In this document: positions 1 through 6,328 of the stretch, piece after piece
Layout of the letters: every line of letters starts with the position of its first letter
Position numbering within the stretch: the stretch's first letter is position 1
DNA from: Rhodospirillaceae bacterium
GTDB lineage: Bacteria; Pseudomonadota; Alphaproteobacteria; Rhodospirillales; Rhodospirillaceae
DNA: 12,776 bases
NCBI GenBank assembly: GCA_002691085.1
Contig: NZGX01000024.1
Location: 1,938 to 14,713, forward strand
Direction of reading: 5' to 3'
The notes under the pieces: model-generated
Seen by the model: the letters and a program-made list of their open reading frames with translations, nothing else
Told to the model about the DNA's origin: nothing
The model's database searches: none
Position numbers and translations under genes: made by a program

Positions 1-466
1 AATCTACTTAGTTGTCAGAGGGGTATGCTGTTTGCGCCCTGGTATTAAGGGACTATCTGAAAATATTATAGTAAAAAGTTTAATTGGACGATTTCTAGAG
101 CATTCAAGGGTTTACGCATTTGGGAATGGTGATGCACTTCCTTCTGATAATGCAAAAGTTTTTATTTCGTCTGCGGATTTGATGCCAAGGAATCTTGGCG
201 GCCGGATAGAAACATTAGTGCCAATTGATAATCCTACAGTACATAGACAGATATTAGAACAAGTGATGGTTGCGAATATTAATGACAATAAACAAAGTTG
301 GATACTTAATTCTGACGGTAGTTATTCACGTATAAAATCTAGAAAAAGGTCTTTCAGCGCCCATGATTACTTCATGAAATACCCGAGTTTATCTGGACAG
401 GGGAAGGCGCTAAAAGTTGTAAAAGGTTTACTTCCAGATTTATTTCTAAATAAGAATAATATTTAA
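1..466 (+). CDS. ppk: Polyphosphate kinase 1, C-terminal part (5'-truncated by window edge)
   Basis: PPK1 reversibly transfers the ATP gamma-phosphate onto polyphosphate through a phosphohistidine. Only the last ~154 codons are present, and the first complete codon is at base 2. The frame is open to the window edge and reads VVRGVCCLRPGIKGLSENI, a typical start of the second C-terminal (phospholipase-D-like) domain. The TTG at 32 is therefore an internal Leu codon and not a start. The conserved FLEHSRVYAF follows, whose His (codon 101-103) aligns with His592 of E. coli PPK, one of two His residues needed for activity. Next come SSADLMPRNLGGRIE, NPTVHRQ and the tail motif HDYFMKYPSLSGQGKAL. 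The stop is TAA at 464-466 and the C terminus looks complete. ppx follows on the same strand 46 bases later, a common pairing of polyphosphate synthesis and hydrolysis. Identity is secure; integrity of the upstream part cannot be judged. Confidence 0.95.
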   Translation, partial: IYLVVRGVCCLRPGIKGLSENIIVKSLIGRFLEHSRVYAFGNGDALPSDNAKVFISSADLMPRNLGGRIETLVPIDNPTVHRQILEQVMVANINDNKQSWILNSDGSYSRIKSRKRSFSAHDYFMKYPSLSGQGKALKVVKGLLPDLFLNKNNI

Positions 467-490
467 GTATATAAAAAAATCGATCAGTTT

Positions 491-530
491 ATATGACAAA
501 AAGTAATATTATATGACAAAAAGTAATATT
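491..530 (+). repeat. Perfect tandem 20-bp duplication over the ppx start codon
   Basis: Bases 491-510 and 511-530 are identical (ATATGACAAAAAGTAATATT twice). Each copy contains an ATG followed by the codons for MTKSNI. Because 20 is not a multiple of 3, the first copy (ATG at 493) reads M-T-K-S-N-I-I and then TGA at 514-516, overlapping the ppx ATG at 513-515 as ATGA. The likely origin is replication slippage or a small duplication. Confidence 0.97.
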
Positions 531-1991
531 CAAAATCCTCTGGCAGTAATTGATATTGGCTCTAATTCTATAAGGCTTGTCATATATGATTCAAGTATAA
601 GAGCACCTATACCAATTCATAATGAGAGTTATATATGTGCAATTGGTCGAGATTTAGAAGTTACGGGAAAATTACATATAAAGGGTGTGCAAAAGGCATT
701 ATCCGTTCTTAAAAGATTTAAAGGTATACTCCAGTCTATGAAGTATGATGGATTATATGTTCTTGGAACTGCAGCTCTGAGGGATGCAAAAGATGCCGAT
801 GATTTTGTTTCACGTGTGTTCGAAGAAACTGGTTTTACTGTCAGAGTTCTTAGTGGTAAACAAGAGGCAGAAAGGAGTGCATATGGTGTTATTTGTGGAA
901 TTCCTGATGCAGATGGTTTGGTTGCAGACCTTGGGGGAGGAAGTCTTGAATTAATTGATATAAGAAAAGGTATAATTGGTCATAACTCTACTTTTCCTAT
1001 AGGCACACTTCGACTTGCACACTCTTCTAGGGGTAATATTAAAAATGCGAAACAAATTATAAATAATTACATTAAACAGAGTAATTGGACTAATCTTGCT
1101 AAAGGACGTCCGCTATATGCAGTTGGTGGTTCATGGAGGGCATTAGCAAGAGTTTGTATCTCACAAATGAATTATCCTCTTCAAGTGTTAGATAATTTCA
1201 TTCTATCATCAAATGAGTCTAAGGAGCTTTTTGATTTCATCTCAACTCTGAGCCCTCAGTCATTACAAAGTATAAAAGGAGTGCCAAAGAATAGGGCAGA
1301 ATACTTACCAATTTCTGCTCTGATTTTAAATTGTTTATTAGATACTTCTAAAGCTGATAGGTTAATATTTTCTATTTATGGGATGAGGGAAGGACAGTTC
1401 TATAAAAGCTTACCAAAGGTACTTAAAAAAGAAGATCCATTAATTAGTGCCTCTAAAGAGATTTGCAGATCAATTAATAGAGATATTTTATCAGGTGAGG
1501 AAGTATTTGATTGGTTATCGCCAATAATAAATGATAAGGATAATGGTTTTATGAAGCTCAGGAAATCTGCGTCCATACTTAGAGACATTTGTTGGATGGA
1601 GCATACTGATTATAGACCTGAACAAGCCTTTCTAAGAGTTTTAAGATTACCTTTTATGGGTATACAACATCAAGATAGAGCAACTTTAGCTTTAACACTT
1701 TTCTATAGGTATGGTGAGGAACAAACGGAAGTAGTAAAACAATCATGCATTATGTTAAATCAAAAAAGGCTGAGGTGGGCAAGAACAATTGGGTATGCAC
1801 TACGTTTATCATATGCACTAACAGCTGGTAATACTGGTTTAATAAGCAAAACAAAGATTAGAATAAATAATCAAAAACTGATTTTAACTTTACCGAAGAA
1901 TGAGCCTATATTTTATTCAGGATTTTATGAAAAAAGGTTAAACATTCTGGCACAGAATTTGGGTTTAATTAGTGAAGTTATAACTCGATAA
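513..1991 (+). CDS. ppx: Exopolyphosphatase, Ppx/GppA family
   Basis: This family releases phosphate from the ends of polyphosphate, and some members also hydrolyse pppGpp. The 492-residue protein opens with the phosphate-1 loop of the actin-like ATPase fold, VIDIGSNSIRLVIYD (about 12-26). GTAALRDAKD (85-94), SGKQEAERSAYG (114-125, with the probable catalytic Glu at 118) and the phosphate-2 loop DLGGGS (139-144) follow. Residues ~300-490 form the helical C-terminal domain usual in the ~500-residue alphaproteobacterial proteins, including HTDYRPEQAFLRVLRLPF. The start at 513 is forced by frame. An identical ATG at 493, created by a 20-base tandem repeat, is out of frame and ends after 7 codons on a TGA overlapping this ATG. 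No clear Shine-Dalgarno sequence is visible. The gene follows ppk and ends 3 bases from the converging rnd stop. Polyphosphatase is favoured over pppGppase by context only. Confidence 0.93.
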   Translation: MTKSNIQNPLAVIDIGSNSIRLVIYDSSIRAPIPIHNESYICAIGRDLEVTGKLHIKGVQKALSVLKRFKGILQSMKYDGLYVLGTAALRDAKDADDFVSRVFEETGFTVRVLSGKQEAERSAYGVICGIPDADGLVADLGGGSLELIDIRKGIIGHNSTFPIGTLRLAHSSRGNIKNAKQIINNYIKQSNWTNLAKGRPLYAVGGSWRALARVCISQMNYPLQVLDNFILSSNESKELFDFISTLSPQSLQSIKGVPKNRAEYLPISALILNCLLDTSKADRLIFSIYGMREGQFYKSLPKVLKKEDPLISASKEICRSINRDILSGEEVFDWLSPIINDKDNGFMKLRKSASILRDICWMEHTDYRPEQAFLRVLRLPFMGIQHQDRATLALTLFYRYGEEQTEVVKQSCIMLNQKRLRWARTIGYALRLSYALTAGNTGLISKTKIRINNQKLILTLPKNEPIFYSGFYEKRLNILAQNLGLISEVITR

Positions 1992-1994
1992 ATT

Positions 1995-3143
1995 TTATGA
2001 AGTTTTAGTCATTATCTTTTTATTCTCAGAGATAGAAATAGAAAGTTCACCGTGTTTTAACTTAATCGCATCTTCGCCAAATATTTCTCTTCGCCATCCT
2101 TTGAGAGAGGGTACATTAGCTTCATCATCACTAGCAATTAATTGCAGGTCGTTAACTGAGGCGATAAGTTTTACAGCAACATTATGTTGCTCGGACCTTG
2201 CTTTAAGTAAAACTTTTAGTAATTCAACAACAGAACCAATACCAACCTCTAGTTTATTTTTTTGAATAACCTTAGGACAATCATCTTCAGGGGTTTTTTT
2301 ACCTATTCTTATCGCATGTAAAATATCTTCCTTATACTTACTCTTAACTAAGAACTTAGATAGTCTTGTTTGGGCAATAGCTTGCTCGTCAGGTGGCTTT
2401 AAGTTTGCTAACTCTACTAAGACTTCATCTTTTACTATTCTTCTCCTAGGCACATTCTGTTTCTGTGCTTCTGATTCTCTCCATCCAGCCAATTCTCTTA
2501 ATACAGCTAGGAACCTAGGCTTTTTATCTCTGCTTTTTATCCTTTTCCATGCATCATTCGGGTTTAGATTGTAGGTTTGAGGATTAGTCAGTATTTCCAT
2601 CTCATCTTTTAACCAATCAATTCTTTTGTTTTTATCTAATTGCATACTCAGCTCTTTGAAAACTTCTCGAAGATGTTCTACATCTGAGATTGCATAGCTA
2701 AGCTGTTTTTTACTAAGCGGACGCCTTGTCCAGTCAGTAAATCTTTGAGATTTATCAATATTAATTTTAATTATTTTAGAAACTAATGTTTCATAACCAA
2801 CTGACTCACCAAATCCGCATACCATAGCTGCAATTTGAGTATCAAATAACGGTGTAGGAATTAGATTGGCTTGATGATGAAATATTTCAATGTCTTGTCT
2901 CGCTGCATGGAATACCTTAATTACTTTTGGGTTTACTAGGAGTTTATATAGGGAAGTTAGGTCAATATCATTATTTAGAGTATCTATGCAGTAAGATTTA
3001 TCGGGGCCACCTACTTGAATGAGGCACAAAAGTGGCCAATAGGTTGATTCACGATGAAATTCTGTGTCAACAGTGACAAAATCTGCATTAGATAGATGAT
3101 TACACAGTTCATCCAATTCTGAAGTAGTATTAATAAGGCTCAT
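1995..3143 (-). CDS. rnd: Ribonuclease D
   Basis: RNase D is a 3'-to-5' exoribonuclease that trims tRNA precursors and other stable RNAs. The 382-residue length is close to E. coli Rnd (375). The N-terminal DEDDy exonuclease domain (about 5-185) shows Exo I as VDTEF (D26, E28), Exo II as HAARQDIEIF (D84) and Exo III as Y150-x3-D154 in LSYAISDVEHL, so all metal and catalytic residues are present. DWTRRPLSKKQL just before Exo III is also characteristic. An HRDC RNA-binding domain follows at about 205-285, with WRESEAQKQNVPRRRIVKDE. The ATG start places the N terminus in the usual position; no Shine-Dalgarno sequence is visible. The gene stands alone on this strand between two forward units. It diverges from aspS across 172 bases and converges on ppx with 3 bases between stops. 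Confidence 0.96.
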   Translation of the reverse strand: MSLINTTSELDELCNHLSNADFVTVDTEFHRESTYWPLLCLIQVGGPDKSYCIDTLNNDIDLTSLYKLLVNPKVIKVFHAARQDIEIFHHQANLIPTPLFDTQIAAMVCGFGESVGYETLVSKIIKINIDKSQRFTDWTRRPLSKKQLSYAISDVEHLREVFKELSMQLDKNKRIDWLKDEMEILTNPQTYNLNPNDAWKRIKSRDKKPRFLAVLRELAGWRESEAQKQNVPRRRIVKDEVLVELANLKPPDEQAIAQTRLSKFLVKSKYKEDILHAIRIGKKTPEDDCPKVIQKNKLEVGIGSVVELLKVLLKARSEQHNVAVKLIASVNDLQLIASDDEANVPSLKGWRREIFGEDAIKLKHGELSISISENKKIMTKTS

Positions 3144-3231
3144 AACGTTTTAATATATTGAAGTTACATATACTGCAATAGTAGTATGCAAATTTATCTA
3201 TTACGAATTTTAATTACTTTTATGTAAAAAC

Positions 3232-3283
3232 TTGACAAAAGCTTATATTCAGTGTGATTCATCGTCGCATAACTTACTATAAT
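3232..3283 (+). promoter_or_regulatory. Candidate promoter(s) for the aspS-xseB-ispA-dxs-tlyA run
   Basis: Two sigma-70-like elements lie upstream of aspS, but they do not form one textbook promoter. A perfect TTGACA is at 3232-3237, with TGTGAT (4 of 6 to consensus) 15 bases downstream at 3253-3258. Separately, a perfect TATAAT lies at 3278-3283 with only a poor -35 match in front of it. Initiation from the TATAAT would begin near 3290 and give a leader of about 26 bases carrying the aspS ribosome-binding site. Which element is used is undecided. Confidence 0.4.
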
Positions 3284-3302
3284 ATCAGTATTTGAAGTTT
3301 TA

Positions 3303-3307
3303 AGGGA
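3303..3307 (+). promoter_or_regulatory. Shine-Dalgarno sequence of aspS
   Basis: AGGGA lies eight bases before the aspS ATG. It is one of only two strong ribosome-binding sites in the window; the other is in front of dxs. Confidence 0.7.
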
Positions 3308-3315
3308 ATTATTTA

Positions 3316-5097
3316 ATGCATCAGTTTAGAACTCACACTTGCGCATCTCTTACTATTAAGGACGTTGGTAAAATTGCAAGGTTGTCAGGTTGGATAAACC
3401 GTAAGCGTGATCATGGTAATCTATTGTTCATAGATTTAAGAGATCAATTTGGCATCACTCAATGTGTGATTGATACCTCAAGTGATATTTTTAAAATAAT
3501 TGATGATGCCAGGCCAGAAACAGTTATGTGTGTAACTGGTAAGGTTTTACAAAGGTCTAGTGAAACAATTAATAATAAACTTTCAACGGGAGAAATTGAG
3601 GTAAATATAGAATCTGTTGAGGTATTATCTCCTGCTGACCTTCTTCCAATACAAGTATATGGTAAAAATGACTATCCTGAGGATCTAAGATTAAAATATA
3701 GATATCTGGATCTTCGAAGAGATTCAATGAGAGAAAATATTATACTTAGGTCAAAAGTTATATCAAGTATACGTCAAAGAATGATTGATGCAGGCTTTAT
3801 GGAGTTTCAAACTCCGATCTTAACTGCATCATCTCCTGAGGGGGCAAGGGACTTCTTGGTTCCCTCTAGATTAAATCCTGGAAAATTTTATGCTCTACCT
3901 CAGGCTCCTCAAATTTTTAAACAATTGGTTATGGTTTCTGGGTTCGATAAATATTTTCAAATTGCACCTTGTTTTCGTGATGAGGATGGAAGAGCAGATA
4001 GATCTCCTGGTGAATTTTACCAGCTTGATCTAGAAATGGCATTTGTTGAGCAGGAAGATGTGTTTAATGCCGTTGAACCAGTTATTGGTGGTGTGTTTAG
4101 CGAGTTTTCTAAAGATTTCAAAATTGATAAAAATAAGTGGCCTAGAATTCCTTATGCTGAGGCTATGCTAAATTATGGTACTGATAAACCTGACCTAAGG
4201 AATCCTTTACTGATTAGAGATGTAACTGACTCTTTTTCAGGGTCTTCATTTTCTTTATTTAGTAAGAATATAGATAATGGCTCTATTGTTCGAGCTATTC
4301 CTGCACCAAACTCATCAGAGCTTCCTAGAAGTTTTTTTGACAAACTTAATGATTGGGTTCGGGAAGAAGGATTAGGTGGGTTAGGATATATAATATTCGA
4401 TAAAGATAGTAATGCTAAAGGCCCTATTGCAAAGCACCTTGATAAAGATAGGTTAGAAAAAATCAAAATTAATTTAAATCTTTCTCCTGGTGATAGTGTT
4501 TTTTTTGTATGTGAGAAAAAACAAATAGCTGAGAAATTCTCTGGTATGGTACGAGATAAAGTTTGCAATGAGCTCGGCTTACTAGAAAGTAAAACTTTTC
4601 GGTTTTGCTGGGTTATAGATTATCCGATGTTTGAGCAAGATGTTGTTACAGGTCATATTGATTTTAGCCATAATCCCTTTTCAATGCCTCAAGGAGGCTT
4701 AGAAGCCTTAAATAGTTTGGACCCGCTAACAATTTTAGCACATCAATATGATATAGTTTGTAATGGTATAGAACTTTGTTCAGGTGCAATAAGAAATCAT
4801 AGAAGGGATATAATGATTAAGGCATTTGAAATTGCTGGATATGATGAAAAGACTATTAAAGATAGATTTGGGGGGTTGTTTGAAGCTTTCAGATATGGTG
4901 CTCCGCCACATGGTGGTGCTGCTCCAGGAATTGATAGAATCGTAATGCTATTAGCTGGTACGCCTAATATCAGAGAAGTCACATTATTTCCAATGAATAA
5001 TCAGGCACAGGACTTGATGATGCAAGCTCCAAATGATGTTTCTGATAAGCATTTAAAAGAGTTAGCTTTAAAATTAGATATCAAAGATATTAAGTGA
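3316..5097 (+). CDS. aspS: Aspartyl-tRNA synthetase, bacterial type (possibly non-discriminating, Asp/Asn)
   Basis: A class II synthetase that charges tRNA with aspartate in the cytoplasm. The 593 residues match the long bacterial form (E. coli 590). In order they show an N-terminal OB-fold anticodon-binding domain (about 1-105, GWINRKRDHG), the amino-acid-specific QAPQ (196-199), motif 2 FRDED (R221) followed by GRADRSPGEFYQLD, an inserted GAD domain (about 285-415), and motif 3 GGAAPGIDR with R541. The start is supported by AGGGA eight bases upstream and by alignment of the N terminus. H33 sits where discriminating E. coli AspRS has Leu30. His there is known from enzymes that also charge tRNA-Asn for later amidation by GatCAB. 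The second known position is Glu83 rather than the Gly of such enzymes, so specificity is uncertain. It is the first gene of a five-gene forward run. Confidence 0.97.
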   Translation: MHQFRTHTCASLTIKDVGKIARLSGWINRKRDHGNLLFIDLRDQFGITQCVIDTSSDIFKIIDDARPETVMCVTGKVLQRSSETINNKLSTGEIEVNIESVEVLSPADLLPIQVYGKNDYPEDLRLKYRYLDLRRDSMRENIILRSKVISSIRQRMIDAGFMEFQTPILTASSPEGARDFLVPSRLNPGKFYALPQAPQIFKQLVMVSGFDKYFQIAPCFRDEDGRADRSPGEFYQLDLEMAFVEQEDVFNAVEPVIGGVFSEFSKDFKIDKNKWPRIPYAEAMLNYGTDKPDLRNPLLIRDVTDSFSGSSFSLFSKNIDNGSIVRAIPAPNSSELPRSFFDKLNDWVREEGLGGLGYIIFDKDSNAKGPIAKHLDKDRLEKIKINLNLSPGDSVFFVCEKKQIAEKFSGMVRDKVCNELGLLESKTFRFCWVIDYPMFEQDVVTGHIDFSHNPFSMPQGGLEALNSLDPLTILAHQYDIVCNGIELCSGAIRNHRRDIMIKAFEIAGYDEKTIKDRFGGLFEAFRYGAPPHGGAAPGIDRIVMLLAGTPNIREVTLFPMNNQAQDLMMQAPNDVSDKHLKELALKLDIKDIK

Positions 5098-5143
5098 TCT
5101 ATATAATATGAATAATTTTAATTTATACGAATGAGAAAATGAA

Positions 5144-5392
5144 ATGAATAAAGAAAAAAATGAGAGTGAATTTTCGAAACTATCATTTGAAGAAGCTTTG
5201 GAAAAATTAGAAGAAATAGTTAGAGACCTTGAAAGTGGGAATGTTAGTTTAGATGACTCTGTAAGATATTATGAAGAAGGTTCAAAGCTTATGAAGTTTT
5301 GCGAAAAGAAACTAACTGAAGCAAGAATGAAGGTAGAGAAAGTTTCAGGTATAAATGAGATTAAGGAATTAGAGGCTACTAATTTAGACTAA
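5144..5392 (+). CDS. xseB: Exodeoxyribonuclease VII small subunit
   Basis: XseB is the small helical subunit of exonuclease VII, which degrades single-stranded DNA; several copies bind one XseA. The 82-residue protein has the family core SFEEALEKLEEIVRDLESGN (18-37) and SLDDSVRYYEEGSKLMKFCEKKL, with the charged, coiled-coil character expected. The large subunit xseA is not in this window, which is usual. The start is the ATG at 5144, since the ATGs at 5108, 5131 and 5139 are each out of frame and end quickly. No strong Shine-Dalgarno is visible (a GAG at 5133-5135 only). The stop is two bases before the ispA start, so the two are very probably cotranscribed and translationally linked. xseB next to ispA and dxs is a widely conserved arrangement. 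Confidence 0.95.
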   Translation: MNKEKNESEFSKLSFEEALEKLEEIVRDLESGNVSLDDSVRYYEEGSKLMKFCEKKLTEARMKVEKVSGINEIKELEATNLD

Positions 5393-5394
5393 TT

Positions 5395-6294
5395 ATGTCT
5401 TATAAAGATAAACATAATGACTCCAAACTATTTTTTGATGAGCTAGAGAATGTTTCTTTAGAGACTATAAATGCTCTTGATAAGCTTCTTCCCGTAATGG
5501 AAAATTCTAGCGAGAGATTAATAGATGCAATGCGGTATACATCCCTAAACGGCGGTAAATGTTTTAGACCATTTTTATTCTTTTTATCTGCTAATATATT
5601 TTCAATACCTTTACTAAAAGTAACTAATATATGTGCAGCAATCGAAATGGTTCATTGTTATTCTCTTATTCATGATGACTTACCTGCTATGGATGATGAT
5701 AATATTCGTAGGGGTAAACCTTCCAGTCATATTGCCTATGATGAGGCAACTGCAATACTAGCTGGAGATGCATTACTAACTTATGCTTTTAATATTATTG
5801 CTACCTCAGCTGATATTTCAAATATTGAACAGCGTATTGCTTTAATTATTTCTCTTTCTGATGCTGCCGGTCCTTATGGGATGGTAGGTGGTCAAATGCT
5901 AGATCTGTTATCTAAGCAGGCCACACCAACAAAAGGAGAGATCTTAAGAATAAAAGAATTAAAGACTTCAAAGCTAATTTCATCGTCTTGTGAAATGGGA
6001 GGAATTATTGGAAATGCTAATGATAATGAGTTGAGTGCATTAAAAAGTTTTGGAAGAGACATAGGGATTGCATATCAAATTATAGATGATCTTTTTGATA
6101 CTGATGTTAATGAGGTTTCTAATAAAAGTGAGTCAATTCTTCCAGTATCTTTGGTATCAAATTATGGAGCGGAAGAAGCAAGAAGTATAGCAGAAGATTT
6201 AGTGAGAAGTGCGACTAGGTCTATAGAGGTTTTTGGCAACAAAGCAACTTTACTTCATGAAGCTGCGCAATTTGTGTTAAATAGAAAAAATTAA
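5395..6294 (+). CDS. ispA: Farnesyl diphosphate synthase (short-chain polyprenyl diphosphate synthase)
   Basis: IspA condenses DMAPP with IPP to geranyl and then farnesyl diphosphate, the precursor of undecaprenyl phosphate and quinone side chains. The 299-residue length equals E. coli IspA. Visible motifs are the IPP-binding GGKCFRP (53-59, K55 and R58 kept), the first Asp-rich motif DDLPAMD (94-100) with RRGKPS after it, AGDALLTYAF (123-132), GGQMLDL, KTSKLI (190-195), and the second Asp-rich motif DDLFD (231-235). The sequence YSLIH just before the first motif is as in E. coli IspA, which favours a C15 product, although C20 cannot be excluded. The segment after the second motif is unusual: about 14 residues to the conserved Pro250 against about 23 in E. 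coli IspA, and lacking the usual GKxxGxD element. The xseB stop is two bases upstream and dxs starts 34 bases downstream. Confidence 0.94.
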   Translation: MSYKDKHNDSKLFFDELENVSLETINALDKLLPVMENSSERLIDAMRYTSLNGGKCFRPFLFFLSANIFSIPLLKVTNICAAIEMVHCYSLIHDDLPAMDDDNIRRGKPSSHIAYDEATAILAGDALLTYAFNIIATSADISNIEQRIALIISLSDAAGPYGMVGGQMLDLLSKQATPTKGEILRIKELKTSKLISSSCEMGGIIGNANDNELSALKSFGRDIGIAYQIIDDLFDTDVNEVSNKSESILPVSLVSNYGAEEARSIAEDLVRSATRSIEVFGNKATLLHEAAQFVLNRKN

Positions 6295-6304
6295 TTTTAT
6301 AATT

Positions 6305-6327
6305 ACTTATGTCTTAGGGGAATAAGT
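6305..6327 (+). promoter_or_regulatory. Small hairpin presenting the dxs Shine-Dalgarno in its loop
   Basis: ACTTAT (6305-6310) and ATAAGT (6322-6327) are perfect 6-base inverted repeats, separated by 11 bases that contain AGGGGA (6316-6321), the dxs ribosome-binding site seven bases before its TTG start. This decides the dxs start. The stem is A+T-rich with a single G-C pair, so its stability is doubtful. A two-codon ORF (ATG at 6309, TAG at 6315-6317) also runs into the Shine-Dalgarno. Confidence 0.35.
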
Positions 6328-6328
6328 T

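Noticed and set aside
32..466. TTG at 32 as the start of a short independent gene
   Set aside because: The frame continues upstream to base 2 with conserved PPK residues (VVRGVCCLRPG), so this is the 3' part of ppk cut by the window edge.
3144..3231. Reverse-strand promoter for rnd
   Set aside because: The best pair (TTGCAG, 17-base spacer, TATTAA) matches only 3 and 4 of 6 positions and would start transcription almost at the ATG. Not distinguishable from background in A+T-rich DNA.
4173..4568. 131-codon open frame on the reverse strand inside aspS
   Set aside because: It lies wholly within the conserved aspS coding sequence, shows no recognisable domain, and is explained by the codon composition of the opposite strand. 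The same applies to reverse frames at 1400-1588, 4797-4982, 7176-7418, 7294-7491 and 7729-7935.
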